From contig JAQWNG010000023.1 in assembly GCA_029246385.1 (NCBI GenBank), positions 1-64,000 on the forward strand: a stretch of DNA of 64,000 nucleotides. Direction: 5' to 3'. The DNA is from Halioglobus sp. (GTDB lineage: Bacteria > Pseudomonadota > Gammaproteobacteria > Pseudomonadales > Halieaceae). Under the pieces are notes generated by a model, which had not been told where the DNA came from, searched no databases, and saw nothing but the letters and a program-made list of their open reading frames with translations. The translations under genes and the position numbers were made by a program. Shown one piece after another: positions 10,090 to 22,166 of this stretch (its first letter is position 1; every line of letters starts with the position of its first letter).

Positions 10090-11130
10090 ATGGCGGCAGG
10101 AGTGATTTCAGAACGCGCCAGCATTCTGTTAAAAACGTTAGTTGAACATCATATTCAAGATGGTCAACCGGTTGGATCCGGCACGTTGCTCAAGGTGGCG
10201 GGATTGCCCGTGAGTGCGGCTACGATTCGCAATGTAATGTCTGATCTGGAAGAGCGCGGCTATTTGCAGTCGCCCCATACGTCTGCGGGCCGGGTGCCGA
10301 CCGCTTTGGGTTATCGCTTGTTCGTGGACACCCTGTTGCAGATCCAAGCTCCGGAAGACGACGCTGTGTCTGCCCTGCGTGCTGAGCTTAACCCGGATAA
10401 GTCTGCGACCGAGTTGGTGCAGGCTGCCTCGTCCTTGTTGTCAAATATCACGGCTCAGGCGGGACTGGTAACCGTGCCGCGCCAGGAAGCGAGCCAGCTG
10501 CGGCAGGTGGAGTTTCTGCCGTTGTCCGGCAATCGAGTGCTGGTCATTCTGGTGGTGAATGAGCGCGAGGTACAAAACCGTATCATCCACACCCAGCGAC
10601 CCTTTACCGAGGCACAGCTGCGCGATGCGGCGGCGATGGTCAATCAACGCTACGCCGGTCAGGCCCTGATTCAGGTCCAGGACCGGATTCTGCATGAAAT
10701 GCAGGAGGCTCGCAGCCAGATAGATAGTTATTTAGAGGATGCTCTGCAGTTAGCTAGTAAAGCGCTGGATCAGGAATATGAGGCAGAGGAGTGCATGATG
10801 GTCGGGGAATCCCGACTTCTAGGCAGCGCCAGTGCTAGCGCTGAAGAAATGTCCACACTGCGTGATCTATTTGAGTCCTTCGAGCAGAAAAAGGATTTGT
10901 TGCACCTGCTGGAGCGCTGCACTCGGGCTGATGGTGTGCAGATCTTCATTGGAGAGGAGGCCGGATACGACGTATTTGGCAATTACAGCGTGGTTACTGC
11001 GCCATACACTGATGGTTTCCGAACACTGGGCGTTCTCGGGGTTATCGGTCCGAAACGCATGGAGTATGCTAGGGTCATCCCCATTGTCGATGTGACAGCC
11101 CGAATGCTTAGCTCAGCGCTAACAGTCTAG
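10090..11130 (+). CDS. hrcA: Heat-inducible transcription repressor HrcA
   Basis: ISERASILLKTLVEHHIQDGQPVGSGTLLKVAGLPVSAATIRNVMSDLEERGYLQSPHTSAGRVPT; IGPKRMEYARVIPIVDVTARMLS. Confidence 0.97.
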   Translation: MAAGVISERASILLKTLVEHHIQDGQPVGSGTLLKVAGLPVSAATIRNVMSDLEERGYLQSPHTSAGRVPTALGYRLFVDTLLQIQAPEDDAVSALRAELNPDKSATELVQAASSLLSNITAQAGLVTVPRQEASQLRQVEFLPLSGNRVLVILVVNEREVQNRIIHTQRPFTEAQLRDAAAMVNQRYAGQALIQVQDRILHEMQEARSQIDSYLEDALQLASKALDQEYEAEECMMVGESRLLGSASASAEEMSTLRDLFESFEQKKDLLHLLERCTRADGVQIFIGEEAGYDVFGNYSVVTAPYTDGFRTLGVLGVIGPKRMEYARVIPIVDVTARMLSSALTV

Positions 11131-11211
11131 CTACTTCTATTACTCTTATTCCTCTCCCGATCGGCAGTCTGGCGCGTGCTGAGCAATTCTTGTAAATTCC
11201 GCTGGACACAC

Positions 11212-11239
11212 CTTGAAATGCCCTTGGCCGACCCCATAT
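11212..11239 (+). promoter_or_regulatory. Sigma32 (RpoH) heat-shock promoter of grpE
   Basis: CTTGAAA - 13 nt - CCCCATAT, close match to the RpoH consensus, in the hrcA-grpE intergenic region. Confidence 0.82.
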
Positions 11240-11313
11240 TTTGCTAAACAACTCATAGTGTGCGACTTCGCAGAGTTGCCGATCAGCAGTAATCACTTAT
11301 ACGGAGTGTTAGC

Positions 11314-11898
11314 GTGGGGACAAAAGACCCGAATCAACCAGTGAACGATGATCCGCTTGATGGACATGCGGATGACGGCGTAGCGCCTGAAGTTGCCGAT
11401 GGCGGCCACAGTGATGAGATGGTATCGGCGGACGAACAGGTCGTGAGACTCGAAGAAGAGCTCGCTAGCGCCAGGGATACGGTACTGCGAACCAAGGCAG
11501 ACGCCCAGAATGTAACCAGAAGAGCCGAACAAGACGTAGAGAAGGCGCGTAAGTTTGCGCTAGAGCGCTTCTGTGGTGAGTTGTTGCCGGTGGTGGATAA
11601 CCTGGAGCGGGCTTTGGAAGCAGCTGCGGGTGATAATGACATCATAAAACCCATCGCCGAGGGTGTGGAACTGACCCTCAAAAGCCTGCAGGAAGTGCTG
11701 AAGAAATTTCATATTGAGGCTTTAGACCCGCAGGGCGAACCCTTTGACCCGCAGCTGCATCAGGCCATGAGCATGGTGGAGAATGGCGATGTGGAACCCA
11801 ATACCGTGATAGCAGTGATGCAAAAGGGTTACACCCTTAATGGTCGTTTGGTAAGGCCTGCTATGGTGATGGTCAGTAAAAGTCCGGCGGCACCGTAA
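11314..11898 (+). CDS. grpE: Nucleotide exchange factor GrpE
   Basis: GrpE signature [19 protein letters not shown]...[49 protein letters not shown] start. Confidence 0.96.
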   Translation: MGTKDPNQPVNDDPLDGHADDGVAPEVADGGHSDEMVSADEQVVRLEEELASARDTVLRTKADAQNVTRRAEQDVEKARKFALERFCGELLPVVDNLERALEAAAGDNDIIKPIAEGVELTLKSLQEVLKKFHIEALDPQGEPFDPQLHQAMSMVENGDVEPNTVIAVMQKGYTLNGRLVRPAMVMVSKSPAAP

Positions 11899-11955
11899 TT
11901 TGGCGGAAAAGGCGATTTTTTGCGCCCTTTATGGCCTTGTAGAGTGCTTTTAGCC

Positions 11956-11982
11956 CTTGAAATGGGTTTATTAGGGCCAATA
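11956..11982 (+). promoter_or_regulatory. Possible second sigma32-like promoter upstream of dnaK
   Basis: CTTGAAA followed after 12 nt by GGCCAATA; -10 is weaker than consensus. Confidence 0.4.
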
Positions 11983-12042
11983 TATAGAACAACGTAATTG
12001 ATAGCAGCGGGTCAGCCCGCGACAACACACTGGAGATACAGA

Positions 12043-13962
12043 ATGGGTAAAATAATTGGAATTGACCTTGGGACCACTAACTCCTGCGTATCCGTCATGG
12101 AGGGTGGTAATGCTAAAGTTATTGAAAATGCCGAGGGCGATCGTACGACTCCCTCGGTGGTCGGCTATACCGACGACGGTGAGATTCTGGTCGGCCAGAG
12201 TGCCAAGCGCCAGGCCGTTACCAATCCGCAAAATACGCTGTTTGCGGTGAAGCGGCTGATCGGCCGCAAGTTCAAAGACGATGTCGTGCAAAAAGACATT
12301 TCTATGGTGCCCTACAAAATTATTGAGTCTGATAACGGTGATGCTTGGGTGCAGGTCAAAGACGATAAAATGGCGCCGCCGCAGGTGGCTGCTGAAGTCT
12401 TGCGCAAGATGAAAAAGACGGCCGAGGACTACCTTGGCGAGCCGGTCAGTGAGGCGGTGATTACGGTGCCTGCCTATTTTAATGATTCACAGCGACAGGC
12501 TACTAAGGATGCCGGAAAAATTGCTGGACTAGAAGTTAAGCGCATTATTAACGAGCCAACGGCAGCTGCACTAGCTTATGGCATGGATCAGGGCAAAGGC
12601 GATCACACTATCGCAGTGTATGACCTCGGTGGCGGTACCTTTGATATTTCTATTATCGAAATTGCCGAGGTTGATGGCGAGCACCAGTTCGAAGTGCTGT
12701 CGACTAATGGTGACACATTCCTCGGTGGTGAAGACTTTGACATGCGTCTGATTGAATACCTCACTGAGGAATTCAAAAAAGAGAGTGGCATTGATCTGCA
12801 CAGTGATCCACTGGCTTTGCAGCGTCTTAAGGAAGCAGCAGAGAAGGCCAAGATTGAGCTGTCCAGCGCACAACAAACAGAGGTCAATCTGCCGTATATC
12901 ACTGCCGATGCCACTGGGCCCAAGCACATGGTGGTTAAGCTGAGTCGCGCTAAACTGGAATCGCTGGTGGAAGATCTGGTGACTCGCTCTATGGAGCCTG
13001 TAAAGCAAGCATTGAAAGACGCTGGCCTGAATCCGAGTGAAGTCAACGAAATCATTCTGGTTGGCGGGCAGACCCGTATGCCGATGGTGCAAAAAGTTGT
13101 AGCGGATTACTTCGGCAAAGAGCCGCGTAAGGATGTGAATCCTGATGAAGCTGTGGCTGTGGGTGCTTCTATTCAGGGTGCGGTACTGTCTGGAGATGTG
13201 AAAGATGTCTTGTTGCTGGATGTAACCCCTCTGACCCTCGGTATCGAGACCATGGGCGGCGTGGCTACGCCGTTGATTGAGAAGAACACCACGATTCCGA
13301 CCAAGAAATCGCAAATCTTTTCCACCGCGGATGACAATCAGTCAGCGGTCACGATTCATGTGGTACAGGGTGAGCGTAAACAGGCTACCGGGAATAAATC
13401 ACTGGGTCGCTTCGATCTGGCTGACATTCCTCCAGCACGACGCGGCACGCCTCAGATCGAGGTGACCTTCGATTTGGACGCCAATGGTATCTTGAACGTG
13501 TCAGCCAAAGACAAAGCAACCGGCAAAGAGCAGTCGATTAGAATTACCGCATCGGGTGGTTTGAGCGATGATGATATCGAGAGCATGATAGCGGATGCCG
13601 AGGCTAACGCTGAAACAGATGCGCAGTTTGCTGAATTGGTAGATGCGCGTAACACCTGTGATGGACTCGTCCATGCGGCGAGGAAGACAGTCGAAGAGGC
13701 CGGCGAACATGCCACAGATGAAGAGAAGGCCGCCATTGAGGCTGCTATTGCTGAAGCCGAGGAGGCGTTAAAAGCAGATGACAAAGCGGCGATTGATGCA
13801 GCGGCTACTAAACTGACTGAGGTGACCGGTTCTGTCGCACAAAAGATGTATGCTGCACAGTCTGAGGACGCCGCTGGCAGCGAAGAGCAGCCAGAAGCGG
13901 CGGCTGCAGGGGACGATGCAGTCGATGCGGAGTTCGAGGAAGTGAAGGACGAAAAAAGCTAA
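12043..13962 (+). CDS. dnaK: Chaperone DnaK (Hsp70)
   Basis: [22 protein letters not shown]...; start trimmed to the canonical Met. Confidence 0.99.
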   Translation: MGKIIGIDLGTTNSCVSVMEGGNAKVIENAEGDRTTPSVVGYTDDGEILVGQSAKRQAVTNPQNTLFAVKRLIGRKFKDDVVQKDISMVPYKIIESDNGDAWVQVKDDKMAPPQVAAEVLRKMKKTAEDYLGEPVSEAVITVPAYFNDSQRQATKDAGKIAGLEVKRIINEPTAAALAYGMDQGKGDHTIAVYDLGGGTFDISIIEIAEVDGEHQFEVLSTNGDTFLGGEDFDMRLIEYLTEEFKKESGIDLHSDPLALQRLKEAAEKAKIELSSAQQTEVNLPYITADATGPKHMVVKLSRAKLESLVEDLVTRSMEPVKQALKDAGLNPSEVNEIILVGGQTRMPMVQKVVADYFGKEPRKDVNPDEAVAVGASIQGAVLSGDVKDVLLLDVTPLTLGIETMGGVATPLIEKNTTIPTKKSQIFSTADDNQSAVTIHVVQGERKQATGNKSLGRFDLADIPPARRGTPQIEVTFDLDANGILNVSAKDKATGKEQSIRITASGGLSDDDIESMIADAEANAETDAQFAELVDARNTCDGLVHAARKTVEEAGEHATDEEKAAIEAAIAEAEEALKADDKAAIDAAATKLTEVTGSVAQKMYAAQSEDAAGSEEQPEAAAAGDDAVDAEFEEVKDEKS

Positions 13963-14020
13963 AAACAGGTGTCCTTTTTCCAGCGTGATGGGCGGTAAGT
14001 CCATCACCTAACAATACTTC

Positions 14021-14051
14021 GATTACGCGGGACATCAGTGCCCGCGTAGTC
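14021..14051. repeat. Inverted repeat / strong hairpin between dnaK and dnaJ
   Basis: GATTACGCGGG - ACATCAGTG - CCCGCGTAGTC: 11-bp stem (one G-U) with 9-nt loop; no U-tract follows. Confidence 0.8.
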
Positions 14052-14087
14052 ATTTCAGAAAGCGCTGTAAAAGAGCTATAAAAGTTT

Positions 14088-16012
<1,925 letters not shown>

Positions 16013-16118
16013 AGGGCATACTAGGACGAACCCGCGCACCCACGCCGCCGGCGTTGTTTCGCAAGTTATCAATTGAGCGCAATCAAACGCTATAATCGGA
16101 CATGCACAAGGAGAGCAA

Positions 16119-16973
16119 GTGACTGACTATATAGTTAACATAGATGAAACCAATGCCTCTGCGCTGCTTATTGAAGAGTCTCATAAACGCCCGGTAGTGG
16201 TAGATTTCTGGGCTGAATGGTGTGAACCCTGTAAGGTGCTGACTCCGCTGCTCGAAAAGATTGCCACGGAATATCAGGGCGCTTTCTTGTTGGCAAAGGT
16301 GAATGGCGATGAGCAGCAAGGGATTGCCCAGCAATTAGGCGTGCGCAATCTACCGACTGTAATGGTGATTAAGGACGGTCAACCGGCGGACGGTTTTGCT
16401 GGTGCGCAAACAGAATCCTTTATTAGAGAAATGTTGGCAAAGTATTTGCCTAAGCCTTGGGATGCACTAGTAAAAGTTGGCCTGGAGTCAATGGAAAAGG
16501 GCGAGTTTAATGAGGCGCTGGCGCCGCTGCGGCAGGCATGGACTGACTCTCAGCAGATGCATGAAATTACGATTACCTACGCCCATGCCTTGATTGAAAG
16601 TCTGCGATTGGATGAGGCACAGACATTATTAGACGGTGTGCGCAAGGCAGATCAGGATGCCGCGTATGAGCAATTGTTAGCGCAGTTGGATATTAAGCGG
16701 GAGGCGGCAAAGTCTCCGGAGATTGAGGCATTGGAGCAACAGTTGGCGAACAACCCAGATGATCTCGATGTGCGCTATCAGTTAGGTGTGCAGTATACAA
16801 ATAACGGACAATTTCGCGATGGGATGGAACATTTCGTCAGCATTTTGCGCAACAACCTTGATTACAAAGAGGGAGCGGCCAAACGGATGTTGTTGGAGTC
16901 TATTGCATCGCTGGGTAAAGGTGACCCACTGGCGGCAGAGTATCAACGTAAACTCTACAGCCTATTGCATTAA
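16119..16973 (+). CDS. cnoX: Thioredoxin-domain co-chaperone YbbN/CnoX
   Basis: Thioredoxin fold with WAEWCEPCK plus C-terminal TPR-like region (EIEALEQQLANNPDDLDVRYQLGVQYTNNGQFRDGMEHF). Confidence 0.9.
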   Translation: MTDYIVNIDETNASALLIEESHKRPVVVDFWAEWCEPCKVLTPLLEKIATEYQGAFLLAKVNGDEQQGIAQQLGVRNLPTVMVIKDGQPADGFAGAQTESFIREMLAKYLPKPWDALVKVGLESMEKGEFNEALAPLRQAWTDSQQMHEITITYAHALIESLRLDEAQTLLDGVRKADQDAAYEQLLAQLDIKREAAKSPEIEALEQQLANNPDDLDVRYQLGVQYTNNGQFRDGMEHFVSILRNNLDYKEGAAKRMLLESIASLGKGDPLAAEYQRKLYSLLH

Positions 16974-17051
16974 CACCGCTGTCGTGCGAGATGTGCGCCT
17001 AGGCCATTAGTTAGATGTTTTTTTAGCAAGAGACGGCGAATTTTTTTGCTA

Positions 17052-17065
17052 ATGACAGCTGTCAT
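17052..17065. promoter_or_regulatory. Perfect 14-bp palindrome, candidate operator
   Basis: ATGACAGCTGTCAT, ~85 nt upstream of the LLM oxidoreductase start; preceded by a TTAGCAA/TTGCTAA inverted repeat (17023-17052). Confidence 0.45.
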
Positions 17066-17150
17066 GAGGCACAATTCCGTGCATTATTCTGTGGTTAAAT
17101 AATCACACTAATTAGAGCGGGCCACCTAGGGCCGTTATTGGAGAGTATCT

Positions 17151-18191
17151 ATGAAACTGGGCTTTCTGCTGGGTTATTCTGGCAAGCAAATTCATATACC
17201 GATGGAACTGATACAGCAGGCAGAATCAATGGGCTTCGATTCCGTGTGGACAGCCGAGGCCTATGGTAATGATGCCGTGTCGACTGCCACTTGGATATTA
17301 GCGCAGACTAAAAAGATTAGAGTGGGGACTGCCATTATGCAGATGCCAGCACGATCCCCTGCGATGTGTGCGATGACTTCAATGTCTCTGCACCAGTTGT
17401 CAGACGGCCGGTTTATCGCCGGCCTTGGTGCCTCCGGACCGCAGGTGGTTGAGGGCTGGCATGGAGTGCCCTACGGCAAGCCGGTCACCCGCACTCGCGA
17501 ATACATTCAGATCATGCGTAAAATAATGGAACGCGATGGGCCGGTAGAATTTGATGGAAAAGTGTATCAAATGCCCAATCAAGGCCCTGGCACTACTGGG
17601 CTTGGCAAGCCGCTAAAATCTATTCTGCAAAGTAGCCCCGATATACCTATTTACACTGCGTCTATTACGCCTGCCGGACTAGCGTGTGCCGGCGAAGTTG
17701 CCGACGGGGTATTTCCGGTTTGGATGGACCCGCAAAAATTCAATATTCTGGGTGAGCACCTGGACAAGGGCTTCGCCAAAGCAGGCAATGGTAAGAGTTT
17801 AAAAGATTTTGATGTTGCGCCCTTTGTCATGGTCGCTGCCAATGATGATCTGAACGCGGCCTTTGACTCCCTGCGTCCGTGGTTGGCGCTGTATATTGGT
17901 GGCATGGGTGCCAAGAATAAGAATTTTTACCATGATTATGCGACGCGCCTGGGTTATGGCGACGTTGCTACGCGGATACAGGATCTGTATCTCAGCGGAA
18001 AGAAGGAAGAGGCTCAGGCGTTGGTGCCAGATACGTTGATTGACGAAGTGGCACTGGTTGGATCACACGGAAGAATCATCGAGCGACTGGCGGCCTGGAA
18101 AGAGGCGGGTAAACGTGGTGAGGTTGGCTCCATGCTTCTCAGTGTCGCCAACCCTCAGATCCTAGAGCTATTTGCAAAGGAAATGCTGTGA
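17151..18191 (+). CDS. LLM-class flavin/F420-type oxidoreductase
   Basis: MKLGFLLGYSGKQIHIPMELIQQAESMGFDSVWTAEAYGNDAVSTATWILAQTKKIRVGTAIMQMPARSP: bacterial luciferase-like fold. Confidence 0.9.
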   Translation: MKLGFLLGYSGKQIHIPMELIQQAESMGFDSVWTAEAYGNDAVSTATWILAQTKKIRVGTAIMQMPARSPAMCAMTSMSLHQLSDGRFIAGLGASGPQVVEGWHGVPYGKPVTRTREYIQIMRKIMERDGPVEFDGKVYQMPNQGPGTTGLGKPLKSILQSSPDIPIYTASITPAGLACAGEVADGVFPVWMDPQKFNILGEHLDKGFAKAGNGKSLKDFDVAPFVMVAANDDLNAAFDSLRPWLALYIGGMGAKNKNFYHDYATRLGYGDVATRIQDLYLSGKKEEAQALVPDTLIDEVALVGSHGRIIERLAAWKEAGKRGEVGSMLLSVANPQILELFAKEML

Positions 18192-18288
18192 AGCAATGGT
18201 CAGTGTTAGTAGTGGCTGTGCTATGCGCGCAGCCGTTGCTGTCAGTCTGAGCCTCAGATCACGCCAACAGAGGTTTTTATAGCCCAAA

Positions 18289-20028
18289 GTGGATAAAACA
18301 GAGCGCTTTGCGCGCACAATACTGAATGGATTCGAATCTTATTTTGCAGAGTTCCAAAACATCACACTGGCAACTCGAACTCGCTTTGAAAATGCCGACT
18401 GGGCTGGAATACGCCAGTCTTCAATTCAACGCACCGATCTGTATAAAGTTAAAACGCATCAAATTTATCAGTATGTCGAGCTGATCGCCGGCGAGGATCT
18501 GCACGACTTTGAATTTTGGCGGGAAGCGCGAAAACTGTATGCGAAGTTAATTGTTGGACACCATAATTTCGAAATAGCCGAGACCTTTTTTAATTCAGTA
18601 TATTGCGCGGTGTTCAAGCATCGTAAAATCCGTGATGAATATGCCTTTGTTTTTTCGCCTCATGGCGATATGCCATCTGTCGATCTGAAGAATGTTTACC
18701 GTACCTATAAAATTCAAGGATCTCTCAGCGACGTTCTCGAAGATTTACTGAACGACTATGCTTTCTCTATCCCTTATGAAGATAGGCAGCGGGATATAGA
18801 CAATATCGGACAAGCAATGATGAAAAGTCCTGAGCTGTCTCTCGGTGTGACGCAAGAGTCAGAAATTCAGGTTCTCGAACATCATTTTTTTCGTAACAAG
18901 GGCGCCTACATAGTTGGACGAATACTATCGGGCGACCAAACGACGCCCTTTGTGTTGCCTATTTTGCATAATCAGTCGGATGCGGTTTTTGTCGATACCG
19001 TTCTTTTCGGTTCGGATAGGGTTAGCGTCCTGTTTAGTTTCACTCGATCCTATTTTCTGGTCCATGCCACCAGGCCTGCTCAGTGTGTCTTATTTCTTCA
19101 AGAACTAATGCCGGCAAAACCTATCTCCGAGATCTACAGTGCCATGGGGCACAATAAGCACGGCAAAACGTATTACCATCGATGCGCTTTTAGGCATATG
19201 ACAAGTACCAGCGACCAGTTTAATATCGCTCCTGGGATCAAGGGAATGGTGATGAGTGTCTTTACACTGCCGTCATACGACTTTGTCTTTAAGATTATAA
19301 AGGATAAGTTTACGCCACCCAAAGATATGACCCGTGAGCAAGTAAAGGCTAAGTATGCATTAGTCAAGCGATGGGATCGTGCCGGTCGCATGGCAGACAC
19401 CCAAGAGTTTACCAATCTAGCTTTTGCGCGAGAACGTTTTTCCGATGAGTTGATGGAGGAATTACGCGAAGTCGCACCTTCGGTGATAGAGGAACACGGC
19501 AAGGCGTTGATTATAAAACATGTGTACGTGGAGCGTCGCATGACTCCGCTAAACCTGTATCTTCGCAGTGCAACCGATGAGCAGGTAGAGGAGGTCATGG
19601 ATGAATACGGTAATGCTATTAAGCAGCTTGCTGCCGCCAATATCTTCCCTGGTGATATGCTGCTTAAGAATTTTGGCGTAACGCGGCACGGGCGAGTGGT
19701 TTTTTATGATTACGATGAAATTGTCCCGCTGACGGATTGCAATTTTCGTGTGCTGCCGCAACCCCGCACGGAAGACGAGGAAATGGCTAGCAAACCTTGG
19801 TATACGGTAGGCCCCAACGATATTTTTCCTGAGGAGTTCTCGTTATTTTTCTCTGGTAACCAGCGCGCGCGCAGAGTGTTTGACACGCTTCACAGTGATA
19901 TCTACGAGGCGTCATTTTGGATTGGGTTGCAGGATAAGATACACACTGGCCACGTTGAGGATTTCTTTCCATATCGCCGGGAGCTTCGGTTTCACCGTCA
20001 ACCTAAACCCGTCTTGGAGAGTGCCTGA
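18289..20028 (+). CDS. aceK: Isocitrate dehydrogenase kinase/phosphatase
   Basis: 579 aa; FAFVFSP-like motif (DEYAFVFSPHGDMPS), YRTYK, FYDYDEIVPLTDCNFRVLPQPR are AceK signatures; GTG start. Confidence 0.96.
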   Translation: MDKTERFARTILNGFESYFAEFQNITLATRTRFENADWAGIRQSSIQRTDLYKVKTHQIYQYVELIAGEDLHDFEFWREARKLYAKLIVGHHNFEIAETFFNSVYCAVFKHRKIRDEYAFVFSPHGDMPSVDLKNVYRTYKIQGSLSDVLEDLLNDYAFSIPYEDRQRDIDNIGQAMMKSPELSLGVTQESEIQVLEHHFFRNKGAYIVGRILSGDQTTPFVLPILHNQSDAVFVDTVLFGSDRVSVLFSFTRSYFLVHATRPAQCVLFLQELMPAKPISEIYSAMGHNKHGKTYYHRCAFRHMTSTSDQFNIAPGIKGMVMSVFTLPSYDFVFKIIKDKFTPPKDMTREQVKAKYALVKRWDRAGRMADTQEFTNLAFARERFSDELMEELREVAPSVIEEHGKALIIKHVYVERRMTPLNLYLRSATDEQVEEVMDEYGNAIKQLAAANIFPGDMLLKNFGVTRHGRVVFYDYDEIVPLTDCNFRVLPQPRTEDEEMASKPWYTVGPNDIFPEEFSLFFSGNQRARRVFDTLHSDIYEASFWIGLQDKIHTGHVEDFFPYRRELRFHRQPKPVLESA

Positions 20029-20735
20029 TGGCTATTATCTACCTCATACGCCATGGTCAAGCGTCTTTCGGGTCTGAAAATTACGACAAGCTATCAGAGT
20101 TAGGATGTCGTCAGGCAACGATTACAGGTGAATATTTTCGTGATCAGGCCATTCACTTTGATGCTGTCTACAGTGGTGATCTGTCGCGGCAGCGCAATAC
20201 AGCTCGGCTAGCGATAGCCAGCCAGCCTGCTGTCGTAGCTCACCATATTGATCCACGCTTCAATGAGATCAACAATGACGAGCAATTGAAATATCTCACG
20301 CCTGAGGTGATAAAAATTAATGCAAAGATTGAGGCGATGGTTAATAAGGGGTTGAGTTCAAGCAAGGATTATCAGAAGGTGATCGAAGCCGTATTCAATT
20401 ACTGGGTGTCTCCTGCCTGTAATGATCTTCGCCTCCAGAGTTGGGCGGAATTTTCCGGAGGTGCACGTCAGGCCATGGTAGATGTGATGCAGGAGCAAGG
20501 GGCGGGTAAAACCATCGGTATTTTCACCTCTGGCGGTACGTTGGCCACTATCGTTGCTCAGGTACTAGGTCTAGATGGTGCAAAAACCTATCAGCTTTAT
20601 GAGCCTATCGTCAATTGCTCTGTTACCCAGCTGTTTTATAGTGGCTCTAAAATTTCACTGTCATATTACAATGACAGCTCCTTTTTGCAGGTGCTGGGTC
20701 AGCAACAGGGCGAAGCACTTATCACCTATCGCTAG
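20028..20735 (+). CDS. Histidine phosphatase family protein
   Basis: MAIIYLIRHGQASFGSENYDKLSELGCRQA: RHG motif. Confidence 0.93.
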   Translation: MAIIYLIRHGQASFGSENYDKLSELGCRQATITGEYFRDQAIHFDAVYSGDLSRQRNTARLAIASQPAVVAHHIDPRFNEINNDEQLKYLTPEVIKINAKIEAMVNKGLSSSKDYQKVIEAVFNYWVSPACNDLRLQSWAEFSGGARQAMVDVMQEQGAGKTIGIFTSGGTLATIVAQVLGLDGAKTYQLYEPIVNCSVTQLFYSGSKISLSYYNDSSFLQVLGQQQGEALITYR

Positions 20736-20742
20736 AGACGCT

Positions 20743-21291
20743 ATGGACTTATTTCTCATAAGGCACGGTGAGGCGTCTGCGACTTGGGGAGAGTCTTCTG
20801 ATCCCGGTCTCAGCCGTCTCGGTCAGCAGCAATCTGAGGAGGCTGCCGAAGCATTACAACAGCATGTCTGTAGCGATACACTTCTGTTAAGCAGTCCTTT
20901 GCAGCGTGCGCGTGAGACAGCGATACCGCTGGCTAGAATGTTGCGGCGGGACGTGGCCATTGAGGATGTATTTCGAGAAATTCCTTCACCTGTACCTGTA
21001 GCTCAACGTCAGATATGGCTTCGTCAATTTATGCATCAGCAGTGGGGGGAGCAGGGAGACGAGCTCCTTGCCTGGCGAACCGCGGCGCTGCATCGGCTTC
21101 TGTCACTGACTCAGCCGGCGGCAGTCTTTACCCACTTTTTGGTTATAAATGCGGTGGTCGGACAACTGCTTGATCGGCCTGACACAGTTTGCATATGGCC
21201 AGCCAATGGCTCTATTACTCGATTGCGTCACAACGGTTCTCATCTAGAGTTACTCGCTCTTGGAGCGCAAATGGAGACAACTGTTAATTAG
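20743..21291 (+). CDS. SixA-like histidine phosphatase family protein
   Basis: MDLFLIRHGEASATWGESSDPGLSRLGQQQSEEAAEAL; start trimmed from the longer ORF. Confidence 0.9.
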   Translation: MDLFLIRHGEASATWGESSDPGLSRLGQQQSEEAAEALQQHVCSDTLLLSSPLQRARETAIPLARMLRRDVAIEDVFREIPSPVPVAQRQIWLRQFMHQQWGEQGDELLAWRTAALHRLLSLTQPAAVFTHFLVINAVVGQLLDRPDTVCIWPANGSITRLRHNGSHLELLALGAQMETTVN

Positions 21292-22141
21292 GCTTCCGCA
21301 CGCGCTGCAAAGATTCTTGGGCACTGGACGCCACTAGAACCCCATCACGCGTATAGAAAGAGCCTCGGCTGAAGCCGCGTGCGCCCGCTGCCATTGGGCT
21401 GTCCAGACAATACAGCAAGTAGTCGTCCGCTTTAAACGGTTGATGAAACCACAGCGCGTGGTCGAGGCTCGCCGCCTGCACATCCGAGCTCATCCCGGAA
21501 TAAGGGTGGGGTAGTAGCGCGGTACCGAGCAAACCAAAGTCTGACATAAAAGCCAGTATGGTCTGATGCCGCGCAAGATCGTCGCCAAGGTCGCCTAGCG
21601 CGCGAAACCAAATTTGTTGTTGAGGGTCTTGTGGTTGAGGATTGCCGTGATCTCGCGGCTGCACAGGCTTGCGTTCAATGGGTTGTAGTGACGGGGCGTC
21701 TATGGTGCCTGGGTTCTCCTTCGCTAACCTAGACCAGCGATTAAAGTCAGATTCAAGCTCTTCAGGTGGTGGTACTTGCAATGCCTCGAGCTGATGCGAT
21801 AAACCGGGTTCTTCAATGTGAAATGAAATAGATGTACTGAAAATAGCAATGCCACCCTGTCTGGCGATGACATTCCTAGTCGTGAAGCTTTTACCGTCGC
21901 GAATTGGATCCACTTCATAAATGATATTCTTTTTGGGATCCCCGGGGCGCAGAAAGTAGGCGTGCATAGAGTGCGCCGAAAGACCTTTCTCTACAGTCCT
22001 TGTTGCGGCATTAAGTGCCTGCGCCAGGACCTGTCCACCGAAAACTCGCGATGGACGCTTTGGGCTATTCCCTCTAAACAGGTATTTATCCATTTGTTCA
22101 ACTTCAAGAAGTTTGACCAGCTTATCTAGATCACTTGCCAC
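21284..22141 (-). CDS. tesB: Acyl-CoA thioesterase II
   Basis: LVKLLEVEQMDKYLFRGNSPKRPSRVFGGQVLAQALNAATRTV...ASLDHALWFHQPFKADDYLLYCLDSPMAAGARGFSRGSFYTRDGVLVAS. Confidence 0.95.
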   Translation of the reverse strand: MASDLDKLVKLLEVEQMDKYLFRGNSPKRPSRVFGGQVLAQALNAATRTVEKGLSAHSMHAYFLRPGDPKKNIIYEVDPIRDGKSFTTRNVIARQGGIAIFSTSISFHIEEPGLSHQLEALQVPPPEELESDFNRWSRLAKENPGTIDAPSLQPIERKPVQPRDHGNPQPQDPQQQIWFRALGDLGDDLARHQTILAFMSDFGLLGTALLPHPYSGMSSDVQAASLDHALWFHQPFKADDYLLYCLDSPMAAGARGFSRGSFYTRDGVLVASSAQESLQRVRKPN

Positions 22142-22166
22142 AAAAATACTCCATAAGATTAGTCGT

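Noticed and set aside
12571-13314. 247-aa ORF antisense to dnaK
   Set aside because: Lies wholly within dnaK on the opposite strand; long antisense dnaK ORFs are a well-known codon-bias artefact.
16091-16096. TATAAT upstream of cnoX as a sigma70 promoter
   Set aside because: Good -10 but no acceptable -35 at 16-18 bp spacing, so not listed as a feature.
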